Under the pieces are notes generated by a model. The model was not told the origin of the DNA, did no database searches, and worked only from the letters and a program-made list of their open reading frames with translations. A DNA stretch of 64,000 nucleotides from Acidaminobacter hydrogenoformans DSM 2784 (GTDB taxonomy: Bacteria > Bacillota > Clostridia > Peptostreptococcales > Acidaminobacteraceae). Position numbers and translations under genes: made by a program. The stretch's first letter is position 1. Every line of letters begins with the position of its first letter. The stretch is from assembly GCF_900103005.1 (NCBI RefSeq), contig NZ_FMWL01000002.1:124001-188000 (forward strand), in the 5' to 3' direction. Positions 45,071 through 53,809 of the stretch are shown piece after piece.

Positions 45071-46675
45071 TTGAGCGAGCCTTATGTCCTATCCATGCAA
45101 AACATTGAAAAAGACTACTTTGGCAACAAAGTACTAAAAGGTGTCACCATTAATGCCCGGGCTGGTGAAGTTCACGCCTTGCTGGGTGAAAACGGCGCCG
45201 GCAAATCCACTTTAATGAATATCCTTTTCGGAATGCCTGTCATACATAATACCGGCGGTTACAATGGAAAAATCATGATAGACGGTAAGGAAGTCCTTAT
45301 CAAATCACCAAAAGATGCCATGGAACATGGCATTGGGATGGTACACCAGGAATTTATGCTGATTCCGGGCTTCTCGGTCACAGAAAACATTAAATTGAAC
45401 AGAGAGATCTTGAAAAGCAACGCAGTCAGCACATTGTTTGGAAAATCAATGAAAACCTTAGACAGAAAAACCATGAATGCAGATGCGCGCCAGGCCATTG
45501 ATACGCTGGGCGTTGACATCAATGAACGTCAAGGCGTCGCCGGCATGCCTGTTGGCTATATGCAGTTCATTGAGATTGCACGCGAAATCGACAAGAGAAA
45601 TGTACGCCTGCTGGTATTTGACGAACCTACAGCCGTACTGACCGAAAGTGAGGCAGAAACGCTGCTGGCCGCTATGAGAAGGATTTGCGACGCCGGTATA
45701 GCTATTCTATTTATAACCCACAGGCTCGAAGAAGTCATGGCAATTGCCAATGACATCACAATCCTAAGGGACGGCGAACAGGTCGCTGCCCTTGAAGCCG
45801 CCAAAACGAATGTCATGCAAATTGCTGCCATGATGGTTGGACGGGAAATTGAATCTATGTTGTCCGAAAACCGTGATATCTCCAAGACCCCCGAAGTCTT
45901 GCTTCAGCTCAAAAACTTCAAGGTGCAGATGCCTGGTGAACAAATAAAAGGCGTTGATCTTGAGATTCACAAAGGTGAAATTCTTGGGCTGGGAGGTCTT
46001 GCAGGGCAAGGTAAAATAGGCATAGCTAACGGCGTCATGGGCCTTTACCCTGCGTCCGGTCAAGCCATTTATAAAGGGGAAGTACTCCCCTTCAGCCAGC
46101 CTGAAGCCATTTTAAAAAAAGGCATTGCCTTTGTCTCCGAGGACCGAAGGGGTGTTGGACTTCTCCTTGATAGTTCTATTGAAGACAACATTGTCATCTC
46201 CTCCATGCATATCCATAAGCGCTTTATCAGGAAGTACGGACCCGTCACTCAGAAGAACGGCAAAGAAGTCAGGGACCATGCGAATAAGTTGATCCAGGAC
46301 CTGGACATTCGCTGCACTGGACCTGACCAGCCTTCCAGAAGGTTGAGCGGCGGCAATCAGCAAAAGGTCTGCATAGCACGGGCTTTAACGCTGAACCCGG
46401 ATATACTCTTCGTTTCAGAACCGACAAGGGGCATCGACATTGGCGCTAAAAAACTTGTACTGGATACCCTCATTAAGCTTAATCGGGAACATGGCATGAC
46501 CATTGTCATGACCTCAAGTGAGCTGGCGGAGCTAAGATCAATTTGCGACCGTATAGCCATAGTGACCGAAGGAAAGATTGAAGGGATCCTTGCCCCTAAC
46601 GACAGTGACGCGGACTTCGGTTTGATGATGTCTGGGGATTATGGAAAACTCATAGAAAAGGAGGAAGCAAGATGA
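45071..46675 (+). CDS. Double-domain ABC ATPase (RbsA/MglA class) of the DUF3798 importer
   Basis: Energises the importer. NBD1 has an intact Walker A (GENGAGKST, residues 39-47) and Walker B (VFDEP, 182-186), but the usual LSVGQ signature is MPVGYMQ (159-165). NBD2 has an intact signature LSGGNQQK (425-432) but a degenerate Walker A (GLAGQGKIG, 309-317) and a Walker B with Ser for Asp (FVSEP, 447-451). Thus one composite site (NBD1 Walker with NBD2 signature) looks functional and the other does not. TTG at 45071 follows GGGGAGG. The stop overlaps the next ATG. Confidence 0.92.
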   Translation: MSEPYVLSMQNIEKDYFGNKVLKGVTINARAGEVHALLGENGAGKSTLMNILFGMPVIHNTGGYNGKIMIDGKEVLIKSPKDAMEHGIGMVHQEFMLIPGFSVTENIKLNREILKSNAVSTLFGKSMKTLDRKTMNADARQAIDTLGVDINERQGVAGMPVGYMQFIEIAREIDKRNVRLLVFDEPTAVLTESEAETLLAAMRRICDAGIAILFITHRLEEVMAIANDITILRDGEQVAALEAAKTNVMQIAAMMVGREIESMLSENRDISKTPEVLLQLKNFKVQMPGEQIKGVDLEIHKGEILGLGGLAGQGKIGIANGVMGLYPASGQAIYKGEVLPFSQPEAILKKGIAFVSEDRRGVGLLLDSSIEDNIVISSMHIHKRFIRKYGPVTQKNGKEVRDHANKLIQDLDIRCTGPDQPSRRLSGGNQQKVCIARALTLNPDILFVSEPTRGIDIGAKKLVLDTLIKLNREHGMTIVMTSSELAELRSICDRIAIVTEGKIEGILAPNDSDADFGLMMSGDYGKLIEKEEAR

Positions 46676-47715
46676 AAGAGCGCTTTCAAAAGTTTGTCCA
46701 GCAATTCGGGCTTCCTCGTCTGATCATCCTATCGTTTTTCATGGCCCTGCTGGTTTCCGCATATTTCCTTAAGCTTCCGCTGGATTCCCTGATTTCAGAT
46801 ACCCTGGTCAGAACCGGAATGAATGGCGTACTTGTCCTGGCTATGGTTCCTGGCATTCACAGCGGCATAGGCCTGAACTTTGGCCTGCCTTTAGGGATTG
46901 TCTGCGGACTGCTTGGCGGACTCGTCAGTATTGAGATGAACCTCGTTGGTCTTAATGGTTTCATAATTGCCATTTTAGTATCTTTGCCTATAGCCGCTGT
47001 GATTGGCTATCTCTATGGCTTGATGCTCAACCGCGTCAAAGGCTCTGAAATGCTTGTCGCCACCTACGTGGGCTTCTCTGCGGTTTCACTGATGAATATT
47101 GCCTGGCTCGTGATGCCGTTCCATAGTCCTGAAATCAAATGGCCTATTGGAGATGGTCTCAGAACCACCATTACGCTGACCGGAAAATATGATAAACTCC
47201 TGAACCACTTCTGGGACTTCACGATCTTTGGTGTTACTGTGCCAACTGGGCTGTTGCTATTCTTTCTGGCCATGTGTTTGTTGATGTTTTTGTTCCTGAG
47301 GACCAGGACCGGCATTATGATGAGTGCCGCGGGCATCAACCCCAAATTCGCCGTGGCAACTGGCATTCAGGTAGACCGCGCCAGAATCATAGGCACAATA
47401 CTTTCCACAATGCTGGGTGCTGTTGGAATTATTGTTTATTCCCAAAGTTATGGATTTTTCCAGCTGTACCAGGCACCTATGATGATGGGCTTCGCAGCAG
47501 TCGCCGCAATTCTTATTGGCGGTGCCTCATCCCACAAAGCCACACTCATGCACGTCATAATTGGAACCTTCTTATTCCAAGGATTATTGACAGTTTCTCT
47601 GCCGGTTGCGAATAAAATCGTCACTGAAGGCAACCTCTCTGAAATCGCAAGAATTATTGTTCAGAACGGCATTATACTCTACTCTTTGACAAAAGTATCC
47701 GGCGGGGGTGATTAG
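46672..47715 (+). CDS. ABC transporter permease, first subunit
   Basis: A 347-residue integral membrane protein with about eight to ten hydrophobic segments, of the RbsC/branched-chain permease (BPD_transp_2) type. Motifs of that family are GIGLNFGLPLGIVCGLLGG, LYGLMLNRVKGSEMLVATYVGF and the C-terminal GGASSHKATLMHVIIGTFLF (equivalent to GGA-S-...-G motifs). It starts in an ATGA overlap with the ATPase gene and is followed by the second permease. It presumably forms a heterodimer with it. Confidence 0.9.
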   Translation: MKERFQKFVQQFGLPRLIILSFFMALLVSAYFLKLPLDSLISDTLVRTGMNGVLVLAMVPGIHSGIGLNFGLPLGIVCGLLGGLVSIEMNLVGLNGFIIAILVSLPIAAVIGYLYGLMLNRVKGSEMLVATYVGFSAVSLMNIAWLVMPFHSPEIKWPIGDGLRTTITLTGKYDKLLNHFWDFTIFGVTVPTGLLLFFLAMCLLMFLFLRTRTGIMMSAAGINPKFAVATGIQVDRARIIGTILSTMLGAVGIIVYSQSYGFFQLYQAPMMMGFAAVAAILIGGASSHKATLMHVIIGTFLFQGLLTVSLPVANKIVTEGNLSEIARIIVQNGIILYSLTKVSGGGD

Positions 47716-47716
47716 C

Positions 47717-49030
47717 ATGACGGAACCTAAAATGCCTGCAATAGAAGAAGCGAAAACCTCAACCCTCAAAAAACCTGCCATTGATTTCAGACAGATCGCA
47801 TTTGACAACATTGTTACTATCATCTTCGTTGTCATTTGCTTTTTTGGGCTCCTGCTGGCCAAACAACCTGCTGCCTTTGTCATGAATGAGTTGGTGCTTC
47901 GTATATCGAGAAACTCATTTTTAGTCCTCTCTCTGATCATTCCTGTTTTAGCTGGCATGGGCCTCAACTTTGGTATTGTCATTGGAGCTATGGCCGGTCA
48001 AATCGCGCTCATAGCGGTCACCCACTGGAAAATCACCGGTCTGCCGGGATTTCTGCTGGCCGCCCTGATCAGCGTGCCTTTTGCCCTCCTCTTTGGCTGG
48101 ATGACTGGAAAGATTCTAAACAAAACAAAGGGTCAGGAAATGATTACCTCCATGATTCTTGGCTTCTTTGCCATGGGCTTGTATCAATTCCTGTTCCTGT
48201 TTCTCATTGGCACATTGATCCCTATGGACAATCCTGTTCTTGTCCTTTCCAGCGGTGTGGGCATCAAGAACACCATTGACCTTAAAGATGGCGTCTTATA
48301 CGCTCTGGACGGTATCTACAAGACGCGTTTCTTCCCTGCCCTTGCAGGCTTCTCCGCAATTGCGGCCATTTATAGTGTATACAAGGTCTTCAAAGTGCGA
48401 AACGACGTCATTGAGCGGGTAAAGCTGCCAAAATATTTGATGTATACCGTTATGTCAATTTTAGGGATCGTTTTGTCTGTCTCTGTTTTGAATTCCAAGA
48501 GTCTCACCGCCATGATCAAGTTCCCGGTTGCGACTATTGGTACGATCCTTTTGCTTTGTGCCTTTAACTTGTTCATCATCCGAACCAAGCTCGGTCAGGA
48601 TTTCAGGACAGTCGGACAAGATATGCACGTTGCAAAGGTGTCCGGGATCAACGTCGACCGCGTCAGAATTATCTCCATTATGATTTCAACTGTCCTTGCC
48701 GCCTGGGGACAGCTGATCTTTCTCCAGAATCTTGGGACTCTCAATACCTACGGCTCCCACGAACAGGTTGGCATGTTTGCAGTCGCTTCTATATTGATTG
48801 GCGGTGCATCGGTCAATAAAGCGACCATCGGCCAGGCAATTCTTGGTACAACGCTGTTTCACCTGATGTTTATCATTTCACCGTTCGCGGGTAAAAACCT
48901 GTTTGGAAACGCTCAAATTGGTGAATACTTCAGAGTTTTCGTCGCCTACGGTGTTATTGGGCTGTCCCTGGGGCTCCACGCCTGGAAAACTCAGGTCCAG
49001 GCAAAGCGAAAGCAGCTGGGTGAAGAATAG
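47717..49030 (+). CDS. ABC transporter permease, second subunit
   Basis: A 437-residue permease of the same family, longer than its partner through a cytoplasmic insertion (about residues 200-260, IYSVYKVFKVRNDVIERVKLPKYLM). Family motifs: GMGLNFGIVIGAMAGQIAL, MTGKILNKTKGQEMITSMILGFF, and GGASVNKATIGQAILGTTLF. ATG at 47717 is used with GGGGGTG 6 bp upstream; a GTG at 47708 is less likely. With the previous gene and the double ATPase it makes a complete importer. Confidence 0.9.
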   Translation: MTEPKMPAIEEAKTSTLKKPAIDFRQIAFDNIVTIIFVVICFFGLLLAKQPAAFVMNELVLRISRNSFLVLSLIIPVLAGMGLNFGIVIGAMAGQIALIAVTHWKITGLPGFLLAALISVPFALLFGWMTGKILNKTKGQEMITSMILGFFAMGLYQFLFLFLIGTLIPMDNPVLVLSSGVGIKNTIDLKDGVLYALDGIYKTRFFPALAGFSAIAAIYSVYKVFKVRNDVIERVKLPKYLMYTVMSILGIVLSVSVLNSKSLTAMIKFPVATIGTILLLCAFNLFIIRTKLGQDFRTVGQDMHVAKVSGINVDRVRIISIMISTVLAAWGQLIFLQNLGTLNTYGSHEQVGMFAVASILIGGASVNKATIGQAILGTTLFHLMFIISPFAGKNLFGNAQIGEYFRVFVAYGVIGLSLGLHAWKTQVQAKRKQLGEE

Positions 49031-49076
49031 TCCATAATCCTCCAAACCTATTAGAAAGACCTCTCACGGACTATAT

Positions 49077-49127
49077 AAAAAGGTTCAATGATGACAGCAC
49101 CTTTGCTGTTTCATTGAACCTTTTTTA
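49077..49127. terminator. Bidirectional terminator after the ABC operon and MFS gene
   Basis: A long stem AAAAAGGTTCAATGA (49077-49091) with TCATTGAACCTTTTT (49111-49125), with an inner TGACAGCA/TGCTGTT pairing. T-runs flank both ends, serving the convergent permease and MFS genes. Confidence 0.92.
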
Positions 49128-49160
49128 TTCATATGCTTTATTTTCACGGATCCCAATAAA

Positions 49161-50396
49161 TCATACTTTCTCAGCAGCTTGTTCAGCGGCCTTGCCTTGA
49201 GCTTTGCCATGATGCCTCGCGTATCTTCCGCGAATCGCGAAGATAACGAGATTGAGTACCAAAAGTACCGGAATAATCCATAAAATCGCACGCACACCAT
49301 ATGCCACCGAGACCCAGGCGCCAAACATAGGCGACATGACCATCCCAATACTGCCAAGCAGCCCCTGGAAACCAAAGAGCGTCCCCCGCCGGTCCGCTGG
49401 CGTCAGCTCCGCCGTCATGGCCATGGCAATAGGCTCAATCCCACCAAGTGTAAAGAACATAACACCGTAAAACAGGGTGAAGGACAGGATCCCCGTTGTT
49501 CTGAGCACCAGCAGGGAAAGCCCCAGGGTGACAAACGCCAGCAGAAACATAAGGCGGCGTTTATCATAACGGTCTGCTATCCTGCTGATAATGATTGCTG
49601 CCATAGCTGTTGAAAAACCTGCAAAACCATTGATGTATCCCGTCCACTGCGTCGCGCTCTTTCCTGCGGGAATGACCTCAGCCACATAAATTGGAATATA
49701 CGGTGTAAACACCGTCCTGGTGACCCTATTGATCAACAGCACTATGAGCAGCATAAGTATGGCGGGTGTAAAAATTTTGTACCAGGGGACATCATTTTTT
49801 TGCTTCTCCAGTTTTTGACCATAGCTTTTCGGATCCTCAATGATTATGAAATAGACCATTAAAAATGCTGCGAGCATCAGTCCCGCACCCACGAAAAAGC
49901 TGACGCGGTAACCAAACCATTCTGCGACCATACCACCTATAATTGGTCCAATAGCATATCCCAAAAAGGTGGACGAAGACAGGAAGCCTATAGCGTAGGA
50001 CAGATTCTTCGAAGGTGTATTGCTGGCCACAAAGGCAAGGGCTGCGGTTACCGTACCGGTAAAGATGCCCTGCAGCCCCCTGAGCACAACAATTTGCCAC
50101 ATCTCGGTGACTAAGCCCAGCAACCCAATAATTAAAACGCCGCCCGCCATGGCTCTCAGCAGCATAAGCTTTCTGCCGTAACGATCCGAGACCACACCCC
50201 AGATGGGCGACATCACTGCCATGGTCAGTGCTGGCAGTGCATTCAGCACACCGGTATACCATTTCACCATTTCCGGGCTCATAGGAGAAATTTCTTGAAT
50301 GTAAAAAGGCAAAAATGGCATCCCCAGTCCAAAGCTCGTCAAAGACAATACCTGGGTCAGCCACAAAGCATAAAGATTTATTTTCCAGCGTTCCAT
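49161..50396 (-). CDS. MFS drug-efflux-type transporter
   Basis: A 411-residue major-facilitator protein with 12 predicted membrane segments. The loop 2-3 motif A is clear as GVVSDRYGRKLMLLRAM, with a second half-copy ISRIADRYDKRRLMFL. It resembles multidrug exporters of the MdtG/YkuC type. It is 41 bp after the UbiA-type gene and probably co-transcribed with it, so an exported quinone-like or lipophilic product is one possibility, though this is speculation. Substrate unknown. Confidence 0.88.
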   Translation of the reverse strand: MERWKINLYALWLTQVLSLTSFGLGMPFLPFYIQEISPMSPEMVKWYTGVLNALPALTMAVMSPIWGVVSDRYGRKLMLLRAMAGGVLIIGLLGLVTEMWQIVVLRGLQGIFTGTVTAALAFVASNTPSKNLSYAIGFLSSSTFLGYAIGPIIGGMVAEWFGYRVSFFVGAGLMLAAFLMVYFIIIEDPKSYGQKLEKQKNDVPWYKIFTPAILMLLIVLLINRVTRTVFTPYIPIYVAEVIPAGKSATQWTGYINGFAGFSTAMAAIIISRIADRYDKRRLMFLLAFVTLGLSLLVLRTTGILSFTLFYGVMFFTLGGIEPIAMAMTAELTPADRRGTLFGFQGLLGSIGMVMSPMFGAWVSVAYGVRAILWIIPVLLVLNLVIFAIRGRYARHHGKAQGKAAEQAAEKV

Positions 50397-50437
50397 TTTA
50401 TCACCACTTGTCTGTCTGCCTGTCGAGTTGTCATTTT

Positions 50438-51415
50438 CTAAAAAAAGTAGTTGTAAGTCACCGCGATCAGCATTGTTAATACCATGCCCGCTGCGATCAG
50501 CACAAAGCTTTTGACTGCATTCACGAAAGTCTCTTTTTTATCCGGGCGTGCGCTAAATTCCCTCGTTAGTTTGTATACCGGCAGCCCGGTAGCTATGCCA
50601 ATCACTGCGAAAATAGGCAGCCAGCCAAGTGCGGTCCCTATGACGATCACCCCGTAAGCTGCCGAGAACAGGACTTGATAAAGCACAGTCCCTTGCTTTT
50701 GTCCAATATACGCCACCAATGTATATCTGCGGTTCACCAGATCGTCTTCCAAGTCGCAAATGTTGTTGGCCAGCATGATATTGGCGATCCCCACCGCGAA
50801 AGGGACGCTGACGAACACGAGTTTCAACAGCAGACCTGCATCAATACCCAAGGTCATCCATTCCAGCTGCCATCCTACCGCAACCAATGTCCCTACAGGA
50901 TACTGGATATAAAACGCCAGGAATGGAATCAAAATTCCCATAAATCCACCGGAAAAAATTTCTCCCAAAGGCGTCCTGGAAATGGGCACCGGTCCATAAG
51001 AATATAAGATACCAACCCCAGCGGACACGACACCTACCAGCAGCACGATCCAATCTGTCAGCCATACCAGAACCAGGCCAAAAATCAACCCCAATCCCAG
51101 CAAGGTTATAATCACAATCTTGACACGGTCAATTTCAACTTGATCTTTGACAATGGCGTTGTGCTCTTCATAGCCATACCCTTCTCTTCGAATGGCACGT
51201 TTATAATCCATGTAATTGTTGACTGCGGTTGTCGCCATATCAATACAAATCAGTGACAAGAGCATGACCAGCGCGGGAAGCCAGCGAAATGACCCCCGGG
51301 TCCAAACCCCGTACAGCGTCCCAAAGAAAAATGGGAAAACACTGGCGACCTTTGTCTGAATTTCTACTAATTTAAAAAAACTGCTGACTTTCAACGCGCC
51401 TTCACTCCATTTCAT
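50438..51415 (-). CDS. UbiA-family prenyltransferase (MenA-like)
   Basis: A 325-residue membrane prenyltransferase with about eight helices and the two Asp-rich motifs of UbiA enzymes: NNYMDYKRA (near residue 70) and NNICDLEDDLVNRRYT (near residue 215). MenA-type enzymes prenylate 1,4-dihydroxy-2-naphthoate, but no other menaquinone genes are in the window. The ATG at 51415 lies inside the kinase gene (14-bp overlap); a TTG at 51394 with GGAG and AAGG upstream is an alternative start. It is part of the kinase-UbiA-MFS unit. Confidence 0.85.
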   Translation of the reverse strand: MKWSEGALKVSSFFKLVEIQTKVASVFPFFFGTLYGVWTRGSFRWLPALVMLLSLICIDMATTAVNNYMDYKRAIRREGYGYEEHNAIVKDQVEIDRVKIVIITLLGLGLIFGLVLVWLTDWIVLLVGVVSAGVGILYSYGPVPISRTPLGEIFSGGFMGILIPFLAFYIQYPVGTLVAVGWQLEWMTLGIDAGLLLKLVFVSVPFAVGIANIMLANNICDLEDDLVNRRYTLVAYIGQKQGTVLYQVLFSAAYGVIVIGTALGWLPIFAVIGIATGLPVYKLTREFSARPDKKETFVNAVKSFVLIAAGMVLTMLIAVTYNYFF

Positions 51416-52619
51416 CTTCGATTGACGGAATTTCTATTGTAACCGTCGTTCCAACACCAAGGGCGCTGTCAAACATCAACCTGCCGCCGAGCTCTGTTAT
51501 AATTTGGTGAGAGACAGGTATGCCCATACCTGAGCCATTCTCTTTCGTTGTAAAATACGGCTCAAGAATCTGTTCAAGCTCTTCTTCTGTCATACCTGCG
51601 CCGTGGTCTTGAATTTGAAGCAATATTAAATTGCGCTCTTTTTTCGAAGTAACCTCAATTTGTCCCCCGGCAGGCATGGCTTCCACAGCATTCAACAAAA
51701 CATTGACCAGTACCTGACGCAGTCCATTGATATTGAAATACACGACTTCGTCTTCTATTTCAAGCATAAGCTGAATACGGCGGGCCGTCATCTCCACTCT
51801 GAAGAATCGCCCCACATCCTCAACCAGCGGCCGAAGCTTAAACCTCTCTTTTTTTAAGGCTGACGGCTTAGCGTACTTCAGCAGATTATCCACTAAACCC
51901 ATCATTCTGTCAATTTCTGCTGGCAGCACCGACATAGCCAGTTTCACAAAATTTGGGTCATCCAAACGTTGATCCAGCATCTGGATGTAGCCTTGGATAG
52001 AGCTCAAAGGATTTTTCAGCTCATGAATCACTCCCACGGACATCCGGTTCATTTTTTCAATCTTGTTCTGCTGCCTCAAAAGGCCGCTCATTGATTTCTC
52101 TTTAGTCTGATCCTGAATGAGAATGTATGCCGCAGGCAGCTCCGGATCACGCTCAGCTGGCACATTGACACTCACCAGCAAGGATTTTGCACCGGCAGCT
52201 GTCTTAATTTGCATACTCATCTCTTTGTTGGGCCCAGGCTGCTGAATTTGAAAGATCAGCCATTCCAACTGGGCTTCAGTGAAACAATTCAACTCTCTGA
52301 TATCTTTAAGGCCTTGTGTTTCTAAACCCGTCAATGACTTCACAGAATAATTCCTGATCAGGATCTCTCCGCTCTGGCTGAGACCCAGTATACCCACGGG
52401 AAACAAATCCAAAAACTGATAAAAATGATTTTTGAATATGCCGCGTTTCGCTTCAATATCATTTAACTTCGCCACAGTTGTCAGATATTTACGGATCATC
52501 ATAAACGCCGCGATCGCTATGACACCTATGAGGATGCCCAGAAGAAACGTCTGAGAGGGCTCAAGCATCAATGACGCACCTAAATTAACCTGCGGTTTAA
52601 TCCCACTGCTGTACCCCAT
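51402..52619 (-). CDS. Orphan PAS-containing sensor histidine kinase
   Basis: A 405-residue kinase: one N-terminal membrane helix (about residues 24-42), a PAS-like region (about residues 65-170), an H-box SVGVIHELKNPLSSIQGY with the phosphoacceptor His199, an N-box VNVLLNAVEAMPAGG, and G-boxes (DHGAGMTEEEL, GSGMGIPVSH). It most resembles NtrB/KinA-type kinases. There is no response regulator next to it. ATG at 52619 follows AGGAGG. It is the first gene of a unit with UbiA and MFS, which overlap or follow closely. Confidence 0.9.
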   Translation of the reverse strand: MGYSSGIKPQVNLGASLMLEPSQTFLLGILIGVIAIAAFMMIRKYLTTVAKLNDIEAKRGIFKNHFYQFLDLFPVGILGLSQSGEILIRNYSVKSLTGLETQGLKDIRELNCFTEAQLEWLIFQIQQPGPNKEMSMQIKTAAGAKSLLVSVNVPAERDPELPAAYILIQDQTKEKSMSGLLRQQNKIEKMNRMSVGVIHELKNPLSSIQGYIQMLDQRLDDPNFVKLAMSVLPAEIDRMMGLVDNLLKYAKPSALKKERFKLRPLVEDVGRFFRVEMTARRIQLMLEIEDEVVYFNINGLRQVLVNVLLNAVEAMPAGGQIEVTSKKERNLILLQIQDHGAGMTEEELEQILEPYFTTKENGSGMGIPVSHQIITELGGRLMFDSALGVGTTVTIEIPSIEDEME

Positions 52620-52726
52620 ACGCTTCCTCCTAATAAGATCTCAATAACATTATAAGGCATTAAAAGACTTATGACAGCAAAGTTTCAATATTTTTTACAG
52701 AATCATAAAAAAAGCAAAAAAAACTC

Positions 52727-52755
52727 TTTTCAAAAGTCCTATTTTCGAATATACT
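52727..52755 (+). promoter_or_regulatory. tRNA-Leu promoter
   Basis: TTTTCA (52727-52732), a 17-bp spacer and TATACT (52750-52755) lie 13 bp before the mature tRNA. Confidence 0.7.
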
Positions 52756-52768
52756 GTAGTAGTGCCGC

Positions 52769-52856
52769 GCGAGGGTGGCGGAATTGGCAGACGCGTAAGA
52801 TTCAGGCTCTTATGGGCGCTAAGCCTGTGTGGGTTCGACTCCCATCTCTCGCACCA
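52769..52856 (+). tRNA. tRNA-Leu (anticodon CAG)
   Basis: The acceptor arm pairs GCGAGGG (52769-52775) with CTCTCGC (52846-52852), with the discriminator A and an encoded CCA (52854-52856). The anticodon arm pairs TAAGA with TCTTA around TTCAGGC, giving anticodon CAG (codon CUG). A long variable arm of the class II type (GGGC...GCC) and the T arm TGGG-TTCGACT-CCCA are present. It is a lone gene, 88 nt long. Confidence 0.93.
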
Positions 52857-52860
52857 CTGA

Positions 52861-52892
52861 AAGACGATCTTCTTTTGAAGGTCGTCTTTTCT
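52861..52892 (+). terminator. tRNA-Leu terminator
   Basis: AAGACGATCTTC (52861-52872) pairs with GAAGGTCGTCTT (52877-52888) around TTTT, followed by TTTTCTC. Confidence 0.88.
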
Positions 52893-53022
52893 CATTTTAT
52901 AAAACACTGGTGGACTTTGTTTGCAGCCACTGCGCGAGCATTCAAACCCCGGCACTCTTGAATCTTATCTCTGCCGATGGTAAACTTTCCATACGCCATC
53001 ACAAAAGGAGGCACCTGCCCTC

Positions 53023-53700
53023 ATGGCAATTATATTAAAAAACGATTGGCAAAGCGTCCTGTCTGAAGAGTTTACAAAACCTTATTATCTGACACTGCGT
53101 CAATTCTTGATTCAGGAATACAAAACGCATCAGGTTTTTCCACCCATGCATGACATTTTTAACGCCCTGCACTATACGCCACTGGAAAGTGTCAAAGTAT
53201 TGCTGCTCGGCCAGGACCCTTACCATGATCTCAACCAAGCCCACGGGCTCAGCTTTTCCGTCCTGCCAGGACAAAAGATCCCGCCTTCTCTTCAAAATAT
53301 TTTCAAAGAGCTCCAGGACGACTTAGGTTGTACTATCCCCAATCATGGTTACCTGAAAAAATGGGCTGATCAGGGCGTATTGCTGCTCAATACTGTCTTG
53401 ACGGTACGGGCCCATCAGCCCTATTCACATCAGGGAAAAGGCTGGGAAAACTTTACGGATGCCGTCATTAGGGTAATCAACGATCAAGACAGGCCGCTGG
53501 TTATCTTTTTGTGGGGTAAGCCTGCTCAGACTAAGAAAAAGCTTTTGACAAACCCGGCGCATCTGATTTTGGAAGCCCCTCATCCGAGTCCCCTGTCAGC
53601 CTACCGGGGTTTTTTAGGAAGCAAGCCCTTCAGTCAAGCAAACAGGTATTTAATGGATCATGGTATCGAGCCAATCGACTGGGCCCTGGAAAGTTTATAA
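53023..53700 (+). CDS. ung: Uracil-DNA glycosylase
   Basis: Removes uracil from DNA. The active-site motif GQDPYHD (residues 63-69, with Asp65 as the catalytic base) and the C-terminal HPSPLSAYRGFLGS loop with the catalytic His are present, as are LLNTVLTVRAHQPYSHQGKGWENFTD and FLWGKPAQ. Length (225) is normal. An AGGAGG precedes the ATG by 11 bp. A perfect AT palindrome (ATAAAAATATTTTTAT, 53713-53728) follows, possibly a weak terminator. It is not obviously part of an operon. Confidence 0.96.
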   Translation: MAIILKNDWQSVLSEEFTKPYYLTLRQFLIQEYKTHQVFPPMHDIFNALHYTPLESVKVLLLGQDPYHDLNQAHGLSFSVLPGQKIPPSLQNIFKELQDDLGCTIPNHGYLKKWADQGVLLLNTVLTVRAHQPYSHQGKGWENFTDAVIRVINDQDRPLVIFLWGKPAQTKKKLLTNPAHLILEAPHPSPLSAYRGFLGSKPFSQANRYLMDHGIEPIDWALESL

Positions 53701-53753
53701 CAAAATTACACCATAAAAATATTTTTATTCAGATGACGATACAACCTTTTCTC

Positions 53754-53781
53754 TTGATTGTTCTACAGGGTGAAATATGCT
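53754..53781 (+). promoter_or_regulatory. Promoter of the MATE gene
   Basis: TTGATT (53754-53759), a 16-bp spacer and TATGCT (53776-53781), with a leader of about 20 nt. The -10 match is only moderate. Confidence 0.5.
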
Positions 53782-53809
53782 AAACTGTTGTCATCGGGGG
53801 TCATGAGGG

